64,000 bases of DNA, taken from Arthrobacter sp. 18067 (lineage in GTDB: Bacteria > Actinomycetota > Actinomycetes > Actinomycetales > Micrococcaceae). Of the stretch, positions 1 through 7,871 are shown in pieces. The translations under genes were made by a program, and so were the position numbers. The stretch covers positions 62,001-126,000 of the forward strand of contig NZ_CACSJJ010000013.1 in assembly GCF_902706295.1 (NCBI RefSeq), read 5' to 3'. The first letter of the stretch is position 1, and the number at the start of each line of letters is the position of its first letter. The notes below the pieces were generated by a model. The model ran no database searches, had not been told where the DNA came from, and saw nothing but the letters and a program-made list of their open reading frames with translations.

Positions 1-82
1 ACAGGCTGGTCATGGGATTCGCTTCCTGACGACGTCGGCTGGCGGGGTTACCGCCATCGAGCTTACGGGAGCTGGCTTGGGG

Positions 83-112
83 CGCGAAACGCAGGGGTGC
101 CTGCGTTTCGCG
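83..112. terminator. Bidirectional hairpin terminator
   Basis: A perfect 12-bp inverted repeat (CGCGAAACGCAG and its complement) encloses a 6-nt loop and is followed by TTCCTT on the + strand. It lies just past the stop of the M23 peptidase gene, which is read leftward. It could also end an unseen + strand gene whose last codons may lie in the first 29 bases (a frame there ends in TGA at 27-29). Confidence 0.7.
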
Positions 113-132
113 TTCCTTCAGCGTGTGGACGT

Positions 133-1689
133 CTAAGGCGTTGGGATGATGAGCGTTGACAGCGGCACAATCACGCCGTCAGGTCGCTGAACCAGATCCG
201 GTCCAACCAGGATGTATCCAGGCGGAAGAATCACGGCCGGGAGCGACGACGGGAGCACCGCGGCCGGCGTTGGTGCCGGGACAGGAGCCACCGGAACCAC
301 CGGGGCCGGGGCGACAGCCTGGGTTACCGCGGGCGCGGGGGCTGGAGCCGCCGGAACTACGACCGGTGCCGGGGCCACTACAGCTGGCGCTGGTGCCGGC
401 GCGGCAGGGGCTGGCGCGGCGGGTGCAGGAGCTGCCGGTGCCGGTTCTGCAGGAGGCACGACGGCGGCCGGCGCCGGAGCTGCAGGCGTGGTCACCTTCG
501 GGACCACCGTAGTCGTGGCCGGCGGCGTCGTCGCTGCAGGGACCGTGGTGGTTGGCGACGGGGTAGGCGTCGGCGTTGCCGTGCCTGTCGGCGTCGTAGT
601 CTGTGTTGGCGTCGGAGTCGGCGTGGCCGTCTTGGTTGGCGTGGGTGTGACCGTCGGCGTCGGCGTCGCAGTCTGTGTTGGCGTCGGCGTGGCCGTCACG
701 GACGGCGAGGGCGTCGGCGTCGTAGGTGTCTGTGTAGCCGGCGGCGTGGTGACCGGCGGAACCACCACAGGCGGAGCCACGGGTTCTTCGTGCTCGCCAC
801 CAATGACGGCGCGGTTGGTGCCGTCGGCTACGGGGACGGCCCACTGCGGGGCTGCCGAGGTGCCCGAACCGACACCCGGCTGGTAATTGACCATGGCGAT
901 GCTCTGCAACGGATCAATCTGCCGCATAGGCAGGTACGTCCAGCCGTTGGGGTTGGTGTGCAGGCCGTTCACGATCGTCTCGAAGTGGAGGTGGCAGCCG
1001 GTGGACCAGCCAGTGGTGCCAACCTCAGCGATGACTTCGCCTACTCGAACGGATTGGCCCTTCGTGACTCCGATGGCCTGCAAGTGGTTGTAGGTGGTGA
1101 CAAGGCCGTTGCCGTGCTCGATTTCCACCCTGTTGCCACCGCCCCAGATGTGCCAGCCAACGGCCCGGACCACGCCGGCGTCTGCAGCGTAAACGCGTGT
1201 TCCGCAGGCGGCCGCGTAGTCCTGGCCCCAGTGGAATTCGCCGGCGAGACCCGTCAGCGGGCTGTAGCGGTATCCGTAGGGCGAACTCGGGTTGAGGACC
1301 TCAAGGGGTGCGTACAGGGCGCCGGCAGGAGGGCGGGACAGACCCGCGGAAGCCACCGTGAGGCCTGTGGATCCGTCTTTGCTGACGGTCCTGACCATAG
1401 CGCGGTCGAAGTAAACCATGGGGGTGCCAGCGGTTTGTTCCGGCGGGTCCGGGAGGGGGTCTATCACCAGCGTTTCAGCTTCTGGTGGCACCAACGTGCC
1501 CAAAGATGTTGGTCCTACGACGCCCTGCGCCAAGGAACCAGTGACCGAACCGGTGGTGATGGCGTTCAGTGGCTGGAAGCCAAACGCGAAGAAGGCCAGA
1601 ATGGCGAGGCCTCCCGCGATAAAGACGCGACGGAAACCTTCGGTGCGGATCAGGGTTACTACCCGGTCTGAATCATGATGCTTGCCCAC
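133..1689 (-). CDS. Membrane-anchored M23 (LytM) family peptidase with Thr/Pro/Ala-rich tail
   Basis: Likely a zinc metallopeptidase acting on cell-wall peptidoglycan outside the membrane. The GTG start at 1689 is preceded by GGGGAG at good spacing and gives about 518 residues. A single membrane segment lies near residues 22-40. The LytM core follows: zinc ligands in HWGQD (H153, D157) and HLHF (233-235), with the usual GNRVEIEHGNG and YNHL elements. From about residue 300 the chain is low complexity: TPTP repeats, then a PAPA-rich stretch, then a short hydrophobic end. The tail probably spans or attaches to the wall. The family assignment is firm; whether it cleaves peptidoglycan or only regulates another hydrolase cannot be told. 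Confidence 0.9.
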   Translation of the reverse strand: MGKHHDSDRVVTLIRTEGFRRVFIAGGLAILAFFAFGFQPLNAITTGSVTGSLAQGVVGPTSLGTLVPPEAETLVIDPLPDPPEQTAGTPMVYFDRAMVRTVSKDGSTGLTVASAGLSRPPAGALYAPLEVLNPSSPYGYRYSPLTGLAGEFHWGQDYAAACGTRVYAADAGVVRAVGWHIWGGGNRVEIEHGNGLVTTYNHLQAIGVTKGQSVRVGEVIAEVGTTGWSTGCHLHFETIVNGLHTNPNGWTYLPMRQIDPLQSIAMVNYQPGVGSGTSAAPQWAVPVADGTNRAVIGGEHEEPVAPPVVVPPVTTPPATQTPTTPTPSPSVTATPTPTQTATPTPTVTPTPTKTATPTPTPTQTTTPTGTATPTPTPSPTTTVPAATTPPATTTVVPKVTTPAAPAPAAVVPPAEPAPAAPAPAAPAPAAPAPAPAVVAPAPVVVPAAPAPAPAVTQAVAPAPVVPVAPVPAPTPAAVLPSSLPAVILPPGYILVGPDLVQRPDGVIVPLSTLIIPTP

Positions 1690-2091
1690 AAAACACTCCC
1701 CAAAGCCAGCGGCACCAAACCCCAGCCTGGCGTGCAAGCACCATTGTTGCGGGAATTACATCAGAAATAAAGTCTTCCCCGGTCCCTGCCGCGGAAAGGT
1801 TCCATCAGTTTTTGCTCAAGACGTCTTGAGCTTTGTTGCGGGCGCTTCTAGCAGAGGGTTGACGATGGGGGAGTTGCCGCAGAGGAGGGGTGCACAGAGG
1901 TATCCGCGGATGCAGGTCGATCCAGGTCAAGCCGGTGAAGAGATGCACGAAAACGTTCGTTTCCTGCAGGAGTGGATGCGCCGGTGGCCCGTGCAAGCCT
2001 GTCAGCCCCTAGTTGTGACTTTCGGCGATAAATGGCGGTCTTTTTGCGGCGCTATTTGGCGTGTTCCCAGCAGTAGGCTCCGCGTCGGTCT
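1690..2091. other. Intergenic region between M23 peptidase and recombinase
   Basis: About 400 bp without a credible gene. It carries the peptidase ribosome-binding site (GGGGAG) and a perfect 18-bp palindrome at 1814-1831. I looked on the minus strand for a c-di-AMP (ydaO) riboswitch, which often precedes actinobacterial wall hydrolases, and could not recognise one. Confidence 0.5.
1814..1831. promoter_or_regulatory. Perfect 18-bp palindrome
   Basis: GCTCAAGACGTCTTGAGC reads the same on both strands and is flanked by T-runs. It could be an operator for the M23 gene or a short terminator. It is unlike the 26-bp sites that begin at 2776. Confidence 0.45.
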
Positions 2092-2675
2092 TCACATGGT
2101 GCGCCTTTGGAGCTCGCGGTACACCGTGGTCCGGGATACTCGGAACAGCTCCGCCAATTCAGCTTGGGTGTGCTCCCCGGCGTCGTGCAGCGTCAGAAGA
2201 TGCTTCCGCTGCGCCTTGGACAACTTTGGTTGTTTGCCTTTCAGCCGCCTTTGGCTTTTGCGACCGCCATGCCCTCGCGGGTACGCATCCGGATCAGATC
2301 CGCCTCAAACTCGGCTACCATTCCCAGGACGTTGAACAGCAGCCTGCCTACCGGATCAGTCGGATCATGGGTGCTGCCGCCGAGACTCAGCACAACGCCC
2401 TTAGCCGTCAGTTCATCGGCAATGTCCCTGGCATCAGATAGGGAGCGCGCCAGCCGGTCGAGCTTGGTTACCACGAGGGTATCGCCGGCCCGGCAGGCTG
2501 CCATCGCTTCACGGAGCCCAGGGCGCATCCGATTCGCTCCCGTGAGTCCGTGGTCAACGAAGATCAGCTTTTCCTCAACGCCTAGGGCAACTAGGGCATT
2601 TCGCTGCGCGGTGAGGTCTTGGTCGTTCGTCGATACCCGGGCATGACCGATCTTCATTCCAGTCATAAGGAACAT
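2092..2675 (-). pseudogene. Small serine recombinase (resolvase/invertase family), frameshifted
   Basis: The N-terminal catalytic domain is complete: the RVST motif with the nucleophile serine, the KLDRLARS segment, and the EFEADLIRMRTREG helix that leads to the DNA-binding domain. The open frame ends at TGA in a GGCGGCTGAAAGG run near 2240. Shifting frame there restores the expected end (LKGKQPKLS, then AELAELFRVSRTTVYREL, a helix-turn-helix) and stops at 2092. Intact relatives read GRLKGKQPKL at this point, so one base appears lost; programmed frameshifting is not excluded. The gene is read away from the cassette array, with the first palindromic site about 100 bp upstream of the start, as an integrase gene stands to its array. 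Start choice (2675, 2666 or 2657) is uncertain. Confidence 0.85.
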
Positions 2676-2775
2676 GGTTGCAGTAATCCCCCCGTCACCG
2701 TGCAATTCATCGTGCGGGTCTTACGTGCATGGCCTTGACCAGCAAGCGCGCGGAACGTGACGGCGGGATTCCCGG

Positions 2776-2801
2776 GCACGGTGATCGATCGGCTTACGGG
2801 C
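2776..2801 (-). repeat. Cassette site 1 (recombinase-proximal)
   Basis: Left arm GCACGGTGATCG, core AT, right arm CGGCTTACGGGC. The GTAAG-type arm is on the right, so it is inverted relative to most copies. Its position next to the recombinase makes it the candidate for an attI-like entry site. Confidence 0.8.
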
Positions 2802-2941
2802 ACCAGTCCGAGCGTGCCCCACCTCGAACGACATGTGCGAAGGACAGGCCCAACACCCATAATGGTGGTTCGAAGTCGTTCCCGGCGGCATCTGCAATTC
2901 GGTGTAGTGATAACAGTGGTCGCATGGATAGGTAGCGCAAA

Positions 2942-3454
2942 ATGTCAGGGCTGATTGAGCATCTAGAGCACTTCTTGGGGAGTATTAGAGGCGGCGGTCC
3001 AGCGGGTCAGTCCGTGGATGGAGTGACAGTTGCGGTGGTCGAATACGAGCCTGTGTTTCCTGGAGGTCCGATCCACTACTCGACGCTCGGGTTGAGCAAA
3101 ACCCATGGCCGTGTGGGCGGCAACGCCAATGACATCGCCTACGAACTGCTTATGTCCTGTGCGGTAACAGGCGCTTCATCGGTGATGGGTTCAATTTTGG
3201 CTCAGCTGACACGGGAAACCCTAGAGTCCACAACCCCTCTAGCTTTTGGAGATGTGGTTGGCCCACGAGGGTTGATGTTCGAGAATTCGCAGATGGAGGC
3301 CGTCTATGTGCGACCCCCCGAGCATCTGCCGGAATCCTTCTCCCGTGTCGTCATCGAGGTGGCCCAGTCGAGTTTCTATGGCTGGCACCCATCACTCGAG
3401 CCGAGGCCGGATTTATCGGTGATCACGGATCCGGGGATTTCGAACAGTTGGTGA
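2942..3454 (+). CDS. Suppressor-of-fused (SUFU)-like domain protein, cassette 1
   Basis: 170 residues with no signal peptide or membrane segment. A pattern of the kind VEYEP...HYSTLGLS in the first third, and PLAFGDVVGP...FENSQMEAVYVRPPEHLP later, resembles the SUFU domain. Bacterial SUFU-domain proteins are often immunity proteins for secreted toxins. The assignment rests on overall pattern, not on catalytic residues, and is moderate. AGGTAG stands a few bases before the ATG. No toxin gene adjoins it, so a target cannot be named. Confidence 0.5.
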   Translation: MSGLIEHLEHFLGSIRGGGPAGQSVDGVTVAVVEYEPVFPGGPIHYSTLGLSKTHGRVGGNANDIAYELLMSCAVTGASSVMGSILAQLTRETLESTTPLAFGDVVGPRGLMFENSQMEAVYVRPPEHLPESFSRVVIEVAQSSFYGWHPSLEPRPDLSVITDPGISNSW

Positions 3455-3483
3455 AGCGCGAGGGTCCTCGCTTTGCCGACGTG

Positions 3484-3510
3484 TACCGGCGATCCCTAGT
3501 TTAGAGCCCG
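3484..3510 (-). repeat. Decayed cassette site 2
   Basis: On the minus strand GGCTCTAA, then four extra bases, then GGGATC, GCCGG and TAC. The core is intact, but one arm carries an insertion and the other is short. I accept it mainly because it falls exactly between two genes. Confidence 0.4.
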
Positions 3511-3523
3511 CGTTAGGAACAAA

Positions 3524-3931
3524 ATGACGGACGAAGAAGTACCAGCCTTGTCTATCGGTGTCGTCAGCGGCGACTCAGACTCAAGAAACCGAGCTTGGGG
3601 CGACTCTGCAATGGCAATTGCCAGGCGTGTCATGGAAGTTCGGGCTGGCAAGGAAAGTCCGCTGAAGCTCAATGTTATTTACCATATCGATGGTCGACTC
3701 GCGCCTAATGAATTTGAGGGTGTACGAACGGGCCGATTTTCAAAGAAGTTGATGCTTTTAGCCGTTCAAGTTGCTGTGCGGGATACGGAAGCAGAGGAAC
3801 CCGAGAGGACGGCCACTCTCCTCGCGGGTTTAGCGCAGGCGGTAGAGCAGGCGGAGGTGTGGGCCAGGCGAAAGAGAATGGCAGACTCCTTGCCTGAGCT
3901 TCGAGACATTGCTTCGAACCTCTGTTCGTGA
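3524..3931 (+). CDS. Uncharacterised protein, cassette 2
   Basis: 135 residues, not recognised. The first half looks alpha/beta (LSIGVVSGDSDSRN, LKLNVIYHIDG), with the second half helical and charged (LAQAVEQAEVWARRKRMADSL). No signal peptide or membrane helix. AGGAAC precedes the ATG. An acidic, soluble, single-domain protein of this size fits the immunity-like cargo of the array, but no function can be assigned. Confidence 0.65.
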   Translation: MTDEEVPALSIGVVSGDSDSRNRAWGDSAMAIARRVMEVRAGKESPLKLNVIYHIDGRLAPNEFEGVRTGRFSKKLMLLAVQVAVRDTEAEEPERTATLLAGLAQAVEQAEVWARRKRMADSLPELRDIASNLCS

Positions 3932-3971
3932 GCAGTGCTATTGGAGTCGGAGTTTGTGATTCGTTTCCACC

Positions 3972-3997
3972 GTCCGGTTAGGGATCGGTTAACGAGC
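3972..3997. repeat. Cassette site 3
   Basis: Left arm GTCCGGTTAGGG, core AT, right arm CGGTTAACGAGC. It lies downstream of the stop of the leftward gene at 4118-4477. Confidence 0.85.
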
Positions 3998-4117
3998 CCT
4001 CGACTAGGTTGCTGTTGACGGCATGGGGCGTGTGATTTACCGAAGTAGGGGCCGCTGATCGGCATACCGGGGCGGAAGATTCAGGTTGGCGCGGCGCAGC
4101 TGCGCCGTGAGTGTGAT

Positions 4118-4477
4118 CTACGGGGAGAACTGTTCGTACTGCGCTTTCATCTTTGGTCCCAGGAGAAGAACAACGTCAGCTCCTGGCTCGGACAGCAAAG
4201 GGAGATGCTCGATGAAGGAAACCGCAATGGCGTTGTCAACGTCGTCCTTCGCATCTGACATACCTGCAAAGTGAACCTCTAGCCAGGACAGAAGTTGGAG
4301 AATCTGAAGGGGTTGAGAGTCTTGTTCCGTGACTACCCATCGGCAAATGTCAGCGATCAGCAAATGAGGCAGGAGATCCCCGTCGTTGTCTTTGAGGTGC
4401 TCGTCATAGTTCGGACGGAGATGAGGATGATCGGCAATCAGATCGCGCATAAACTGCCGGGAATCTCGATTGCTCAT
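4118..4477 (-). CDS. Small helical protein, possibly DUF7674-like, cassette 3
   Basis: 119 residues beginning MSNRDSRQFMRDLIADHP. A mid-protein stretch LLPHLLIADICRWV, followed by a helical segment with LLSWLEVHFAG and a cluster of acidic residues, recalls small families annotated DUF7674. I hold that name loosely. No membrane segment. Read leftward toward site 3, opposite to its neighbours on both sides, so it must have its own promoter. Confidence 0.6.
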   Translation of the reverse strand: MSNRDSRQFMRDLIADHPHLRPNYDEHLKDNDGDLLPHLLIADICRWVVTEQDSQPLQILQLLSWLEVHFAGMSDAKDDVDNAIAVSFIEHLPLLSEPGADVVLLLGPKMKAQYEQFSP

Positions 4478-4585
4478 ACTCGTACATCACATCCCTCGTT
4501 TCCCGCACTGCCTGCTGGTCTCTGACGCTCATGATAGGCCTTCCAAGGCCAAGACAAGCTGGGCCGACCATCAGAGGCGCTGCCG

Positions 4586-4611
4586 TCCCGTTGCAGGATC
4601 CCTCACCGATA
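4586..4611 (+). repeat. Cassette site 4
   Basis: Left arm TCCCGTTGCAGG (one extra base relative to the consensus, the leading G lying at 4585), core AT, right arm CCCTCACCGATA. Confidence 0.7.
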
Positions 4612-4628
4612 CGCGCATCGCGAACGCC

Positions 4629-5102
4629 ATGACAACCCTGCCCGCCTCACGTGATTGGCTGCAAAGACGAGTTACCCAACTGGTGCAGAATGAGGTCATG
4701 AATGAAGTGTTCATCGGTCATCAGGGCGCGTTCCACTTCCGTGTTGTACAAAGTGAGCGCAATTCGGACGGGACGTCCGACTACCTCATAGTCACGGTGG
4801 ACCTTGGAGGACTTCGAGCCAGTAAACGGGTTTACGACTACGACAAATGGTCGCCCCTTCTTTCCTATTTCGAGGAACTCGAACGTAACTGGCGGGGCTG
4901 GGACGGCGACAAGAGCTTCAAGTCTCTGGAGGGAGACTTTGGACTCTCCGCAAAACACGATGGTCACGTCCGTGTCTTCTTCGAGCTAGAGGACTTCGAC
5001 CGGCCGAATGCCTGGGCGGCCAAGGGGGAGATCATTTTGGATCCAGGCGAAGAGCTGACAGCTGCCGTGGAAGAGCTGCGGGCCTTACTGTCGGCACGGT
5101 GA
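4629..5102 (+). CDS. DUF6228-like protein, cassette 4
   Basis: The pattern YLIVTVDLGGLRASKRVYDYD, then ELERNWRGWDGDKSFKSLEGDF, then DGHVRVFFEL and LDPGEEL matches the DUF6228 family, whose role is unknown. The frame is open further left, but site 4 lies inside it, so I start after the site. The ATG at 4629 gives 157 residues; the ATG at 4698 gives the bare domain and is equally possible. Neither has a strong ribosome-binding site. The TGA stop (5100-5102) lies inside site 5, so that site supplies the end of the gene. Confidence 0.65.
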   Translation: MTTLPASRDWLQRRVTQLVQNEVMNEVFIGHQGAFHFRVVQSERNSDGTSDYLIVTVDLGGLRASKRVYDYDKWSPLLSYFEELERNWRGWDGDKSFKSLEGDFGLSAKHDGHVRVFFELEDFDRPNAWAAKGEIILDPGEELTAAVEELRALLSAR

Positions 5103-5119
5103 GGGACCGCTAACCGGAC
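5094..5119 (-). repeat. Cassette site 5, overlapping a stop codon
   Basis: Left arm GCACGGTGAGGG, core AC, right arm CGCTAACCGGAC. The left arm contains the TGA stop of the DUF6228-like gene. AC replaces the usual AT core. Confidence 0.8.
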
Positions 5120-5154
5120 GGGCGTTTGCAGCGCACTCACAGTACTGTCAGAGC

Positions 5155-5613
5155 ATGGAACCAATCCGTCGCTTTCCTAATGACGCTTATGCGGGTGCTC
5201 TCGAGTCCTGGACGTTTCTAGAGCTGGCGGGCAAACAACCGCTGTTCACATCGCCCTTTGGCGATGTGTTCTTACAAAGCACTGATGGATTCTGGTTTCT
5301 TGACGTGGTTGGCGGCGAGCTAAGCCACCGATGGTCCACGGAGAAGGAATTCTCCGAGTCCCTAAACTCCCGCGCCGGTCAGGATGAGTACCTCATGCTT
5401 GGACTGGCCTCAGCCGCCGATGAAGCAGGCCTGAAGCCCGGGGAACTCGAGATTTACGATTTCAAAATCCCTCCGGTTCTCGGCGGTGCAACCGAACTAA
5501 GCAACGTTGCATTGAGCGACTTCGTCGTGGCGCTCAACCTGGCCGGTCAAATTCATGGCCGAGTGCGGGACCTTCCATCCGGCACTCCAATTAGCGGTGT
5601 CTCACTGGCGTAG
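5155..5613 (+). CDS. T6SS immunity Tdi1 / DUF1851 domain protein, cassette 5
   Basis: 152 residues with the family signature in order: FGDVFLQSTDGFWFLDVV, GQDEYLMLGLASAADEAGL, IYDFKIPPVLGGA, and DFVVALNLAGQIHGRVRDLPSGT at the end. Tdi1-type proteins neutralise type VI effector nucleases in Gram-negatives. In actinobacteria the same fold occurs as stand-alone orphans of unknown target. No partner toxin is near. This is the best-supported immunity family in the array. Confidence 0.8.
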   Translation: MEPIRRFPNDAYAGALESWTFLELAGKQPLFTSPFGDVFLQSTDGFWFLDVVGGELSHRWSTEKEFSESLNSRAGQDEYLMLGLASAADEAGLKPGELEIYDFKIPPVLGGATELSNVALSDFVVALNLAGQIHGRVRDLPSGTPISGVSLA

Positions 5614-5710
5614 ACGCTAAGTATGTCCCCGGCCCGCGATGTACGGGCGAAGGCAGCAGCTGGAGCTAGGGGCAAACCGCTGGGCGGAGTCGGAGCCCTA
5701 CGCGTACACA

Positions 5711-5736
5711 AACCGCTTGAGGATCGGCTTACAGAC
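5711..5736 (-). repeat. Cassette site 6
   Basis: Left arm AACCGCTTGAGG, core AT, right arm CGGCTTACAGAC; inverted relative to most copies. Confidence 0.8.
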
Positions 5737-5768
5737 GCTTTCGAGGGAGCCGGCCGTATGATCCAGCT

Positions 5769-6125
5769 ATGACGGTTCCGGACCTTTCTGCAAGCCAGCG
5801 CATCCTTTTGTGGCAGGCAGTCGAGGATTACGGAGGATTATGGGAATCCCCTTGGGAACTCCGGGCACTCTACCCTTCTGCCAGTGAGGAATCTTTGGCC
5901 TTGGAGGCAACGAAGGTCGTCTCTGAACTCCTCACCATGGGACTTGTTCAGCTCTACTACTGCCAGGAGCCTTACGGCGAGATGAAGCTGATTCCTGATG
6001 CCAAGGCCTTCGAGTTGCTCGGCACCGGCGATGTCTGGAAAGTGCCTGCGGCTGGGGCCATTTCGGTGCGGTTTTCGGCAACAGACGAGGCCGCCGCTGT
6101 TTTCTTCAATAGAGACAGCTCTTGA
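5769..6125 (+). CDS. Uncharacterised protein with possible winged helix, cassette 6
   Basis: 118 residues. The segment LLWQAVEDYGGLWESPWELR followed by SEESLALEATKVVSELLTMGLVQLYY has the rhythm of a winged-helix fold. The second half (AFELLGTGDVWKVPA, VRFSATDEAAAVFF) resembles small actinobacterial proteins of unknown role. No signal peptide. Not recognised beyond this. Confidence 0.65.
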   Translation: MTVPDLSASQRILLWQAVEDYGGLWESPWELRALYPSASEESLALEATKVVSELLTMGLVQLYYCQEPYGEMKLIPDAKAFELLGTGDVWKVPAAGAISVRFSATDEAAAVFFNRDSS

Positions 6126-6151
6126 ACCGCAGGTCGATTCGACGAGCTTGC

Positions 6152-6177
6152 GCCCGCTAAGGGATCCTCTACCGGAC
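6152..6177 (+). repeat. Cassette site 7
   Basis: Left arm GCCCGCTAAGGG, core AT, right arm CCTCTACCGGAC. It sits 9 bp beyond the stop of the leftward gene that follows. Confidence 0.9.
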
Positions 6178-6186
6178 AGCTGCTTC

Positions 6187-6714
6187 TCAAGCCTGGTCGA
6201 GCGTAATGTCCAGTGAGTTGGGTCGCTGGCTTGTGCCAAGCGCCCATTTCCATCCGGGAAGGAGGACCGCGTTCCTAAAGAAGTCTTCGGGTGAAGTGTC
6301 GAAGGACCACAGGCTGCCGCTACCAAGTGCCGTGGTATCGGGTGTTGGATCCCAGTAAAGGGTGCAAGACAGCTGCCATGTCGAACCGTCGTCGTCGGCC
6401 TCAATGAACTGACGCGAGAGGTCCACGCTGAATTCCTGTGTTCCACGCAACCCGTAGGTTCCGAACTGGGCCAGAACGCCGTCGCCGTCCTCGTCGATGG
6501 GAGCGCAGTCGCTGGCTGGGATGGCCGCGAACGACTGGAAGGCCTTCACCACCGCTCCAGGGTTTAAGGTGTCGCTGCGTTCGCCTGCCTCTATTTCCGC
6601 GAGCATCTGCTCTAATCGGTCCTTGGCTTCTCGGATAAGCATGCCCTGATTATCCACGAGGAAACCGTCACGGCCAGAGACTGCGCCAAACGATGCCCCA
6701 ACCGAATAAAGCAA
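6187..6714 (-). CDS. Uncharacterised protein, cassette 7
   Basis: About 175 residues in a clean frame, not recognised. A helical stretch (REAKDRLEQMLAEIEAGERSD) is followed by beta-rich sequence (TWQLSCTLYWDP, LWSFDTSPEDFF). The start is unclear: the frame is open upstream through NHSFDDELLYSVGASFG with no ATG or GTG, so TTG at 6714 is used by default. Either a non-standard start is used or the original start was lost on capture, since site 8 lies only 76 bp upstream. Confidence 0.55.
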   Translation of the reverse strand: MLYSVGASFGAVSGRDGFLVDNQGMLIREAKDRLEQMLAEIEAGERSDTLNPGAVVKAFQSFAAIPASDCAPIDEDGDGVLAQFGTYGLRGTQEFSVDLSRQFIEADDDGSTWQLSCTLYWDPTPDTTALGSGSLWSFDTSPEDFFRNAVLLPGWKWALGTSQRPNSLDITLDQA

Positions 6715-6789
6715 CTCATCGTCAAAGCTATGGTTGAGTCCCAGCCGAACCGGTGCCCGTTGGCGGGTGGCTCTTCGGACTCTTCAAGT

Positions 6790-6815
6790 GTCCGGTCAAG
6801 GATCCCTGAACGAAC
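6790..6815 (+). repeat. Cassette site 8
   Basis: Left arm GTCCGGTCAAGG, core AT, right arm CCCTGAACGAAC. Confidence 0.85.
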
Positions 6816-6901
6816 GCCTTTCATTCATGCATTAGCGTGCCGGGGTGTCCGATCTCCAGGTGCTCGGTAGTCTCGTTCTGTGATCTATTTTCGGGGGAAT
6901 T

Positions 6902-7354
6902 ATGGCGGAGAGTAGGTCCCCTGTCAGCTGGTGGCGCGCCGCAACCTTTGCCCGACGTCTTCTCTGGCTCGGCGTTATAGCCGGGACTGCAGTGGTCGTT
7001 GTAGCTCGCATCTACTACACCCTCACCACATGGAATGTCGCCTTCCTACAAGCCGGGGCGGTGTATCTCGTGTTCTTCGAGATTCCTCTGGGAATCGTAG
7101 CTGGACTAGCTATCGCAGGTCTTGTCCTGCTAGGCATCCATATAGTCCCTCGGCACGCACCGCTCATTGCCCGTGCAATTTTCACGGGGATCATTGCCTG
7201 GGGCTCCTCAAGCGTCTTCGTTGCCCTCTATACAAATAACCTGACGATGAGTTGGAACCCTTGGGTCGTCGGATCTATCTCGGGAATCGTCGTAGGTCTG
7301 GCATTTTCGGTTGTCGGGCACCTGCCAGCCAAGGCCAAAACTCCTGAAAAATAG
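6902..7354 (+). CDS. Four-helix membrane protein, cassette 8
   Basis: 150 residues with four predicted membrane segments (LWLGVIAGTAVVVVA; VYLVFFEIPLGIVAGLAIAG; LIARAIFTGIIAWGSSSVFV; VVGSISGIVVGLAFSVVG) and a short basic cytoplasmic end. TCGGGGGAATT before the ATG gives a strong ribosome-binding site. Family unknown. Small polytopic proteins recur in this array (also 8742, 9484, 14929, 15600). Confidence 0.75.
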   Translation: MAESRSPVSWWRAATFARRLLWLGVIAGTAVVVVARIYYTLTTWNVAFLQAGAVYLVFFEIPLGIVAGLAIAGLVLLGIHIVPRHAPLIARAIFTGIIAWGSSSVFVALYTNNLTMSWNPWVVGSISGIVVGLAFSVVGHLPAKAKTPEK

Positions 7355-7399
7355 GCACCCCGTCAACTTAAGACGTGTTTTTGACCCGATCGCAAGGGT

Positions 7400-7425
7400 G
7401 CCCGTTCAGGGATCCCCGAACGGGA
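7400..7425. repeat. Cassette site 9
   Basis: Left arm GCCCGTTCAGGG, core AT, right arm CCCCGAACGGGA; one of the most symmetric copies. Confidence 0.85.
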
Positions 7426-7467
7426 TGGAGTTGTTTCGCAGACTGCCGGTGGTGCAAGAATCGCCGT

Positions 7468-7737
7468 ATGGATCAGGATGAGCGGCACAGGGAAGAATTG
7501 ATGGTCCTCGAGGCTCTGGTGCAGGCGATGGATCGGCGCGACGAGGTCTTCGAGGTGATTGAGGATTCAGAGGTCGTGGACGAAGCAATCCGTCGCGTGG
7601 GTCAACTGTTGGGCGTGGGAACGATGGGCAGCCGGGCAGTCCTAGATTTGCAGGCCAGACGATTCACCCGAGGCCAGCGTCAGGCCAGCGCTTTTCGTGC
7701 AGCTGAACTCAGGTCGATGTTGCCCGATGGGCGCTGA
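7468..7737 (+). CDS. GyrA/ParC coiled-coil-like small protein, cassette 9
   Basis: 89 residues. The run LVQAMDRRDEVFEVIEDSEVVDEA, then VGTMGSRAVLDLQARRFTRGQR, follows the pattern of the GyrA segment that forms the coiled-coil tower and C-gate (there ALDNIDEVI...EANAILDMRLRRLT). All other gyrase parts are absent: no active-site tyrosine, no winged helix, no beta-pinwheel. The frame is open upstream through site 9, so I use the first ATG after the site. It could be a fragment, a gyrase decoy or modulator, or a convergent helical hairpin; the likeness is by eye only. Confidence 0.6.
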   Translation: MDQDERHREELMVLEALVQAMDRRDEVFEVIEDSEVVDEAIRRVGQLLGVGTMGSRAVLDLQARRFTRGQRQASAFRAAELRSMLPDGR

Positions 7738-7834
7738 GGTGGCCGCGCGCGATCAGGTTATGGTTGATCGTCCTGGCATCGCTCCCCAGCTTTCAGCGCC
7801 ATGTAGTGCGTCATGAACTCCACCGGCGAGCGAC

Positions 7835-7860
7835 GCCCGTAAGCCGATCCTTCACTGCGA
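7835..7860 (+). repeat. Cassette site 10
   Basis: Left arm GCCCGTAAGCCG, core AT, right arm CCTTCACTGCGA. The outer end of the right arm has drifted. Confidence 0.85.
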
Positions 7861-7871
7861 CAGTCTTAACC

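Noticed and set aside
179..886. Overlapping frames across the repeat-coding end of the M23 gene
   Set aside because: They translate the TPTP/PAPA-coding DNA in other frames and give only low-complexity Gly/Val or Asp/Ala/His strings.
1690..1900. c-di-AMP (ydaO) riboswitch before the M23 gene
   Set aside because: Looked for because the family is common there, but the conserved ydaO elements could not be found.
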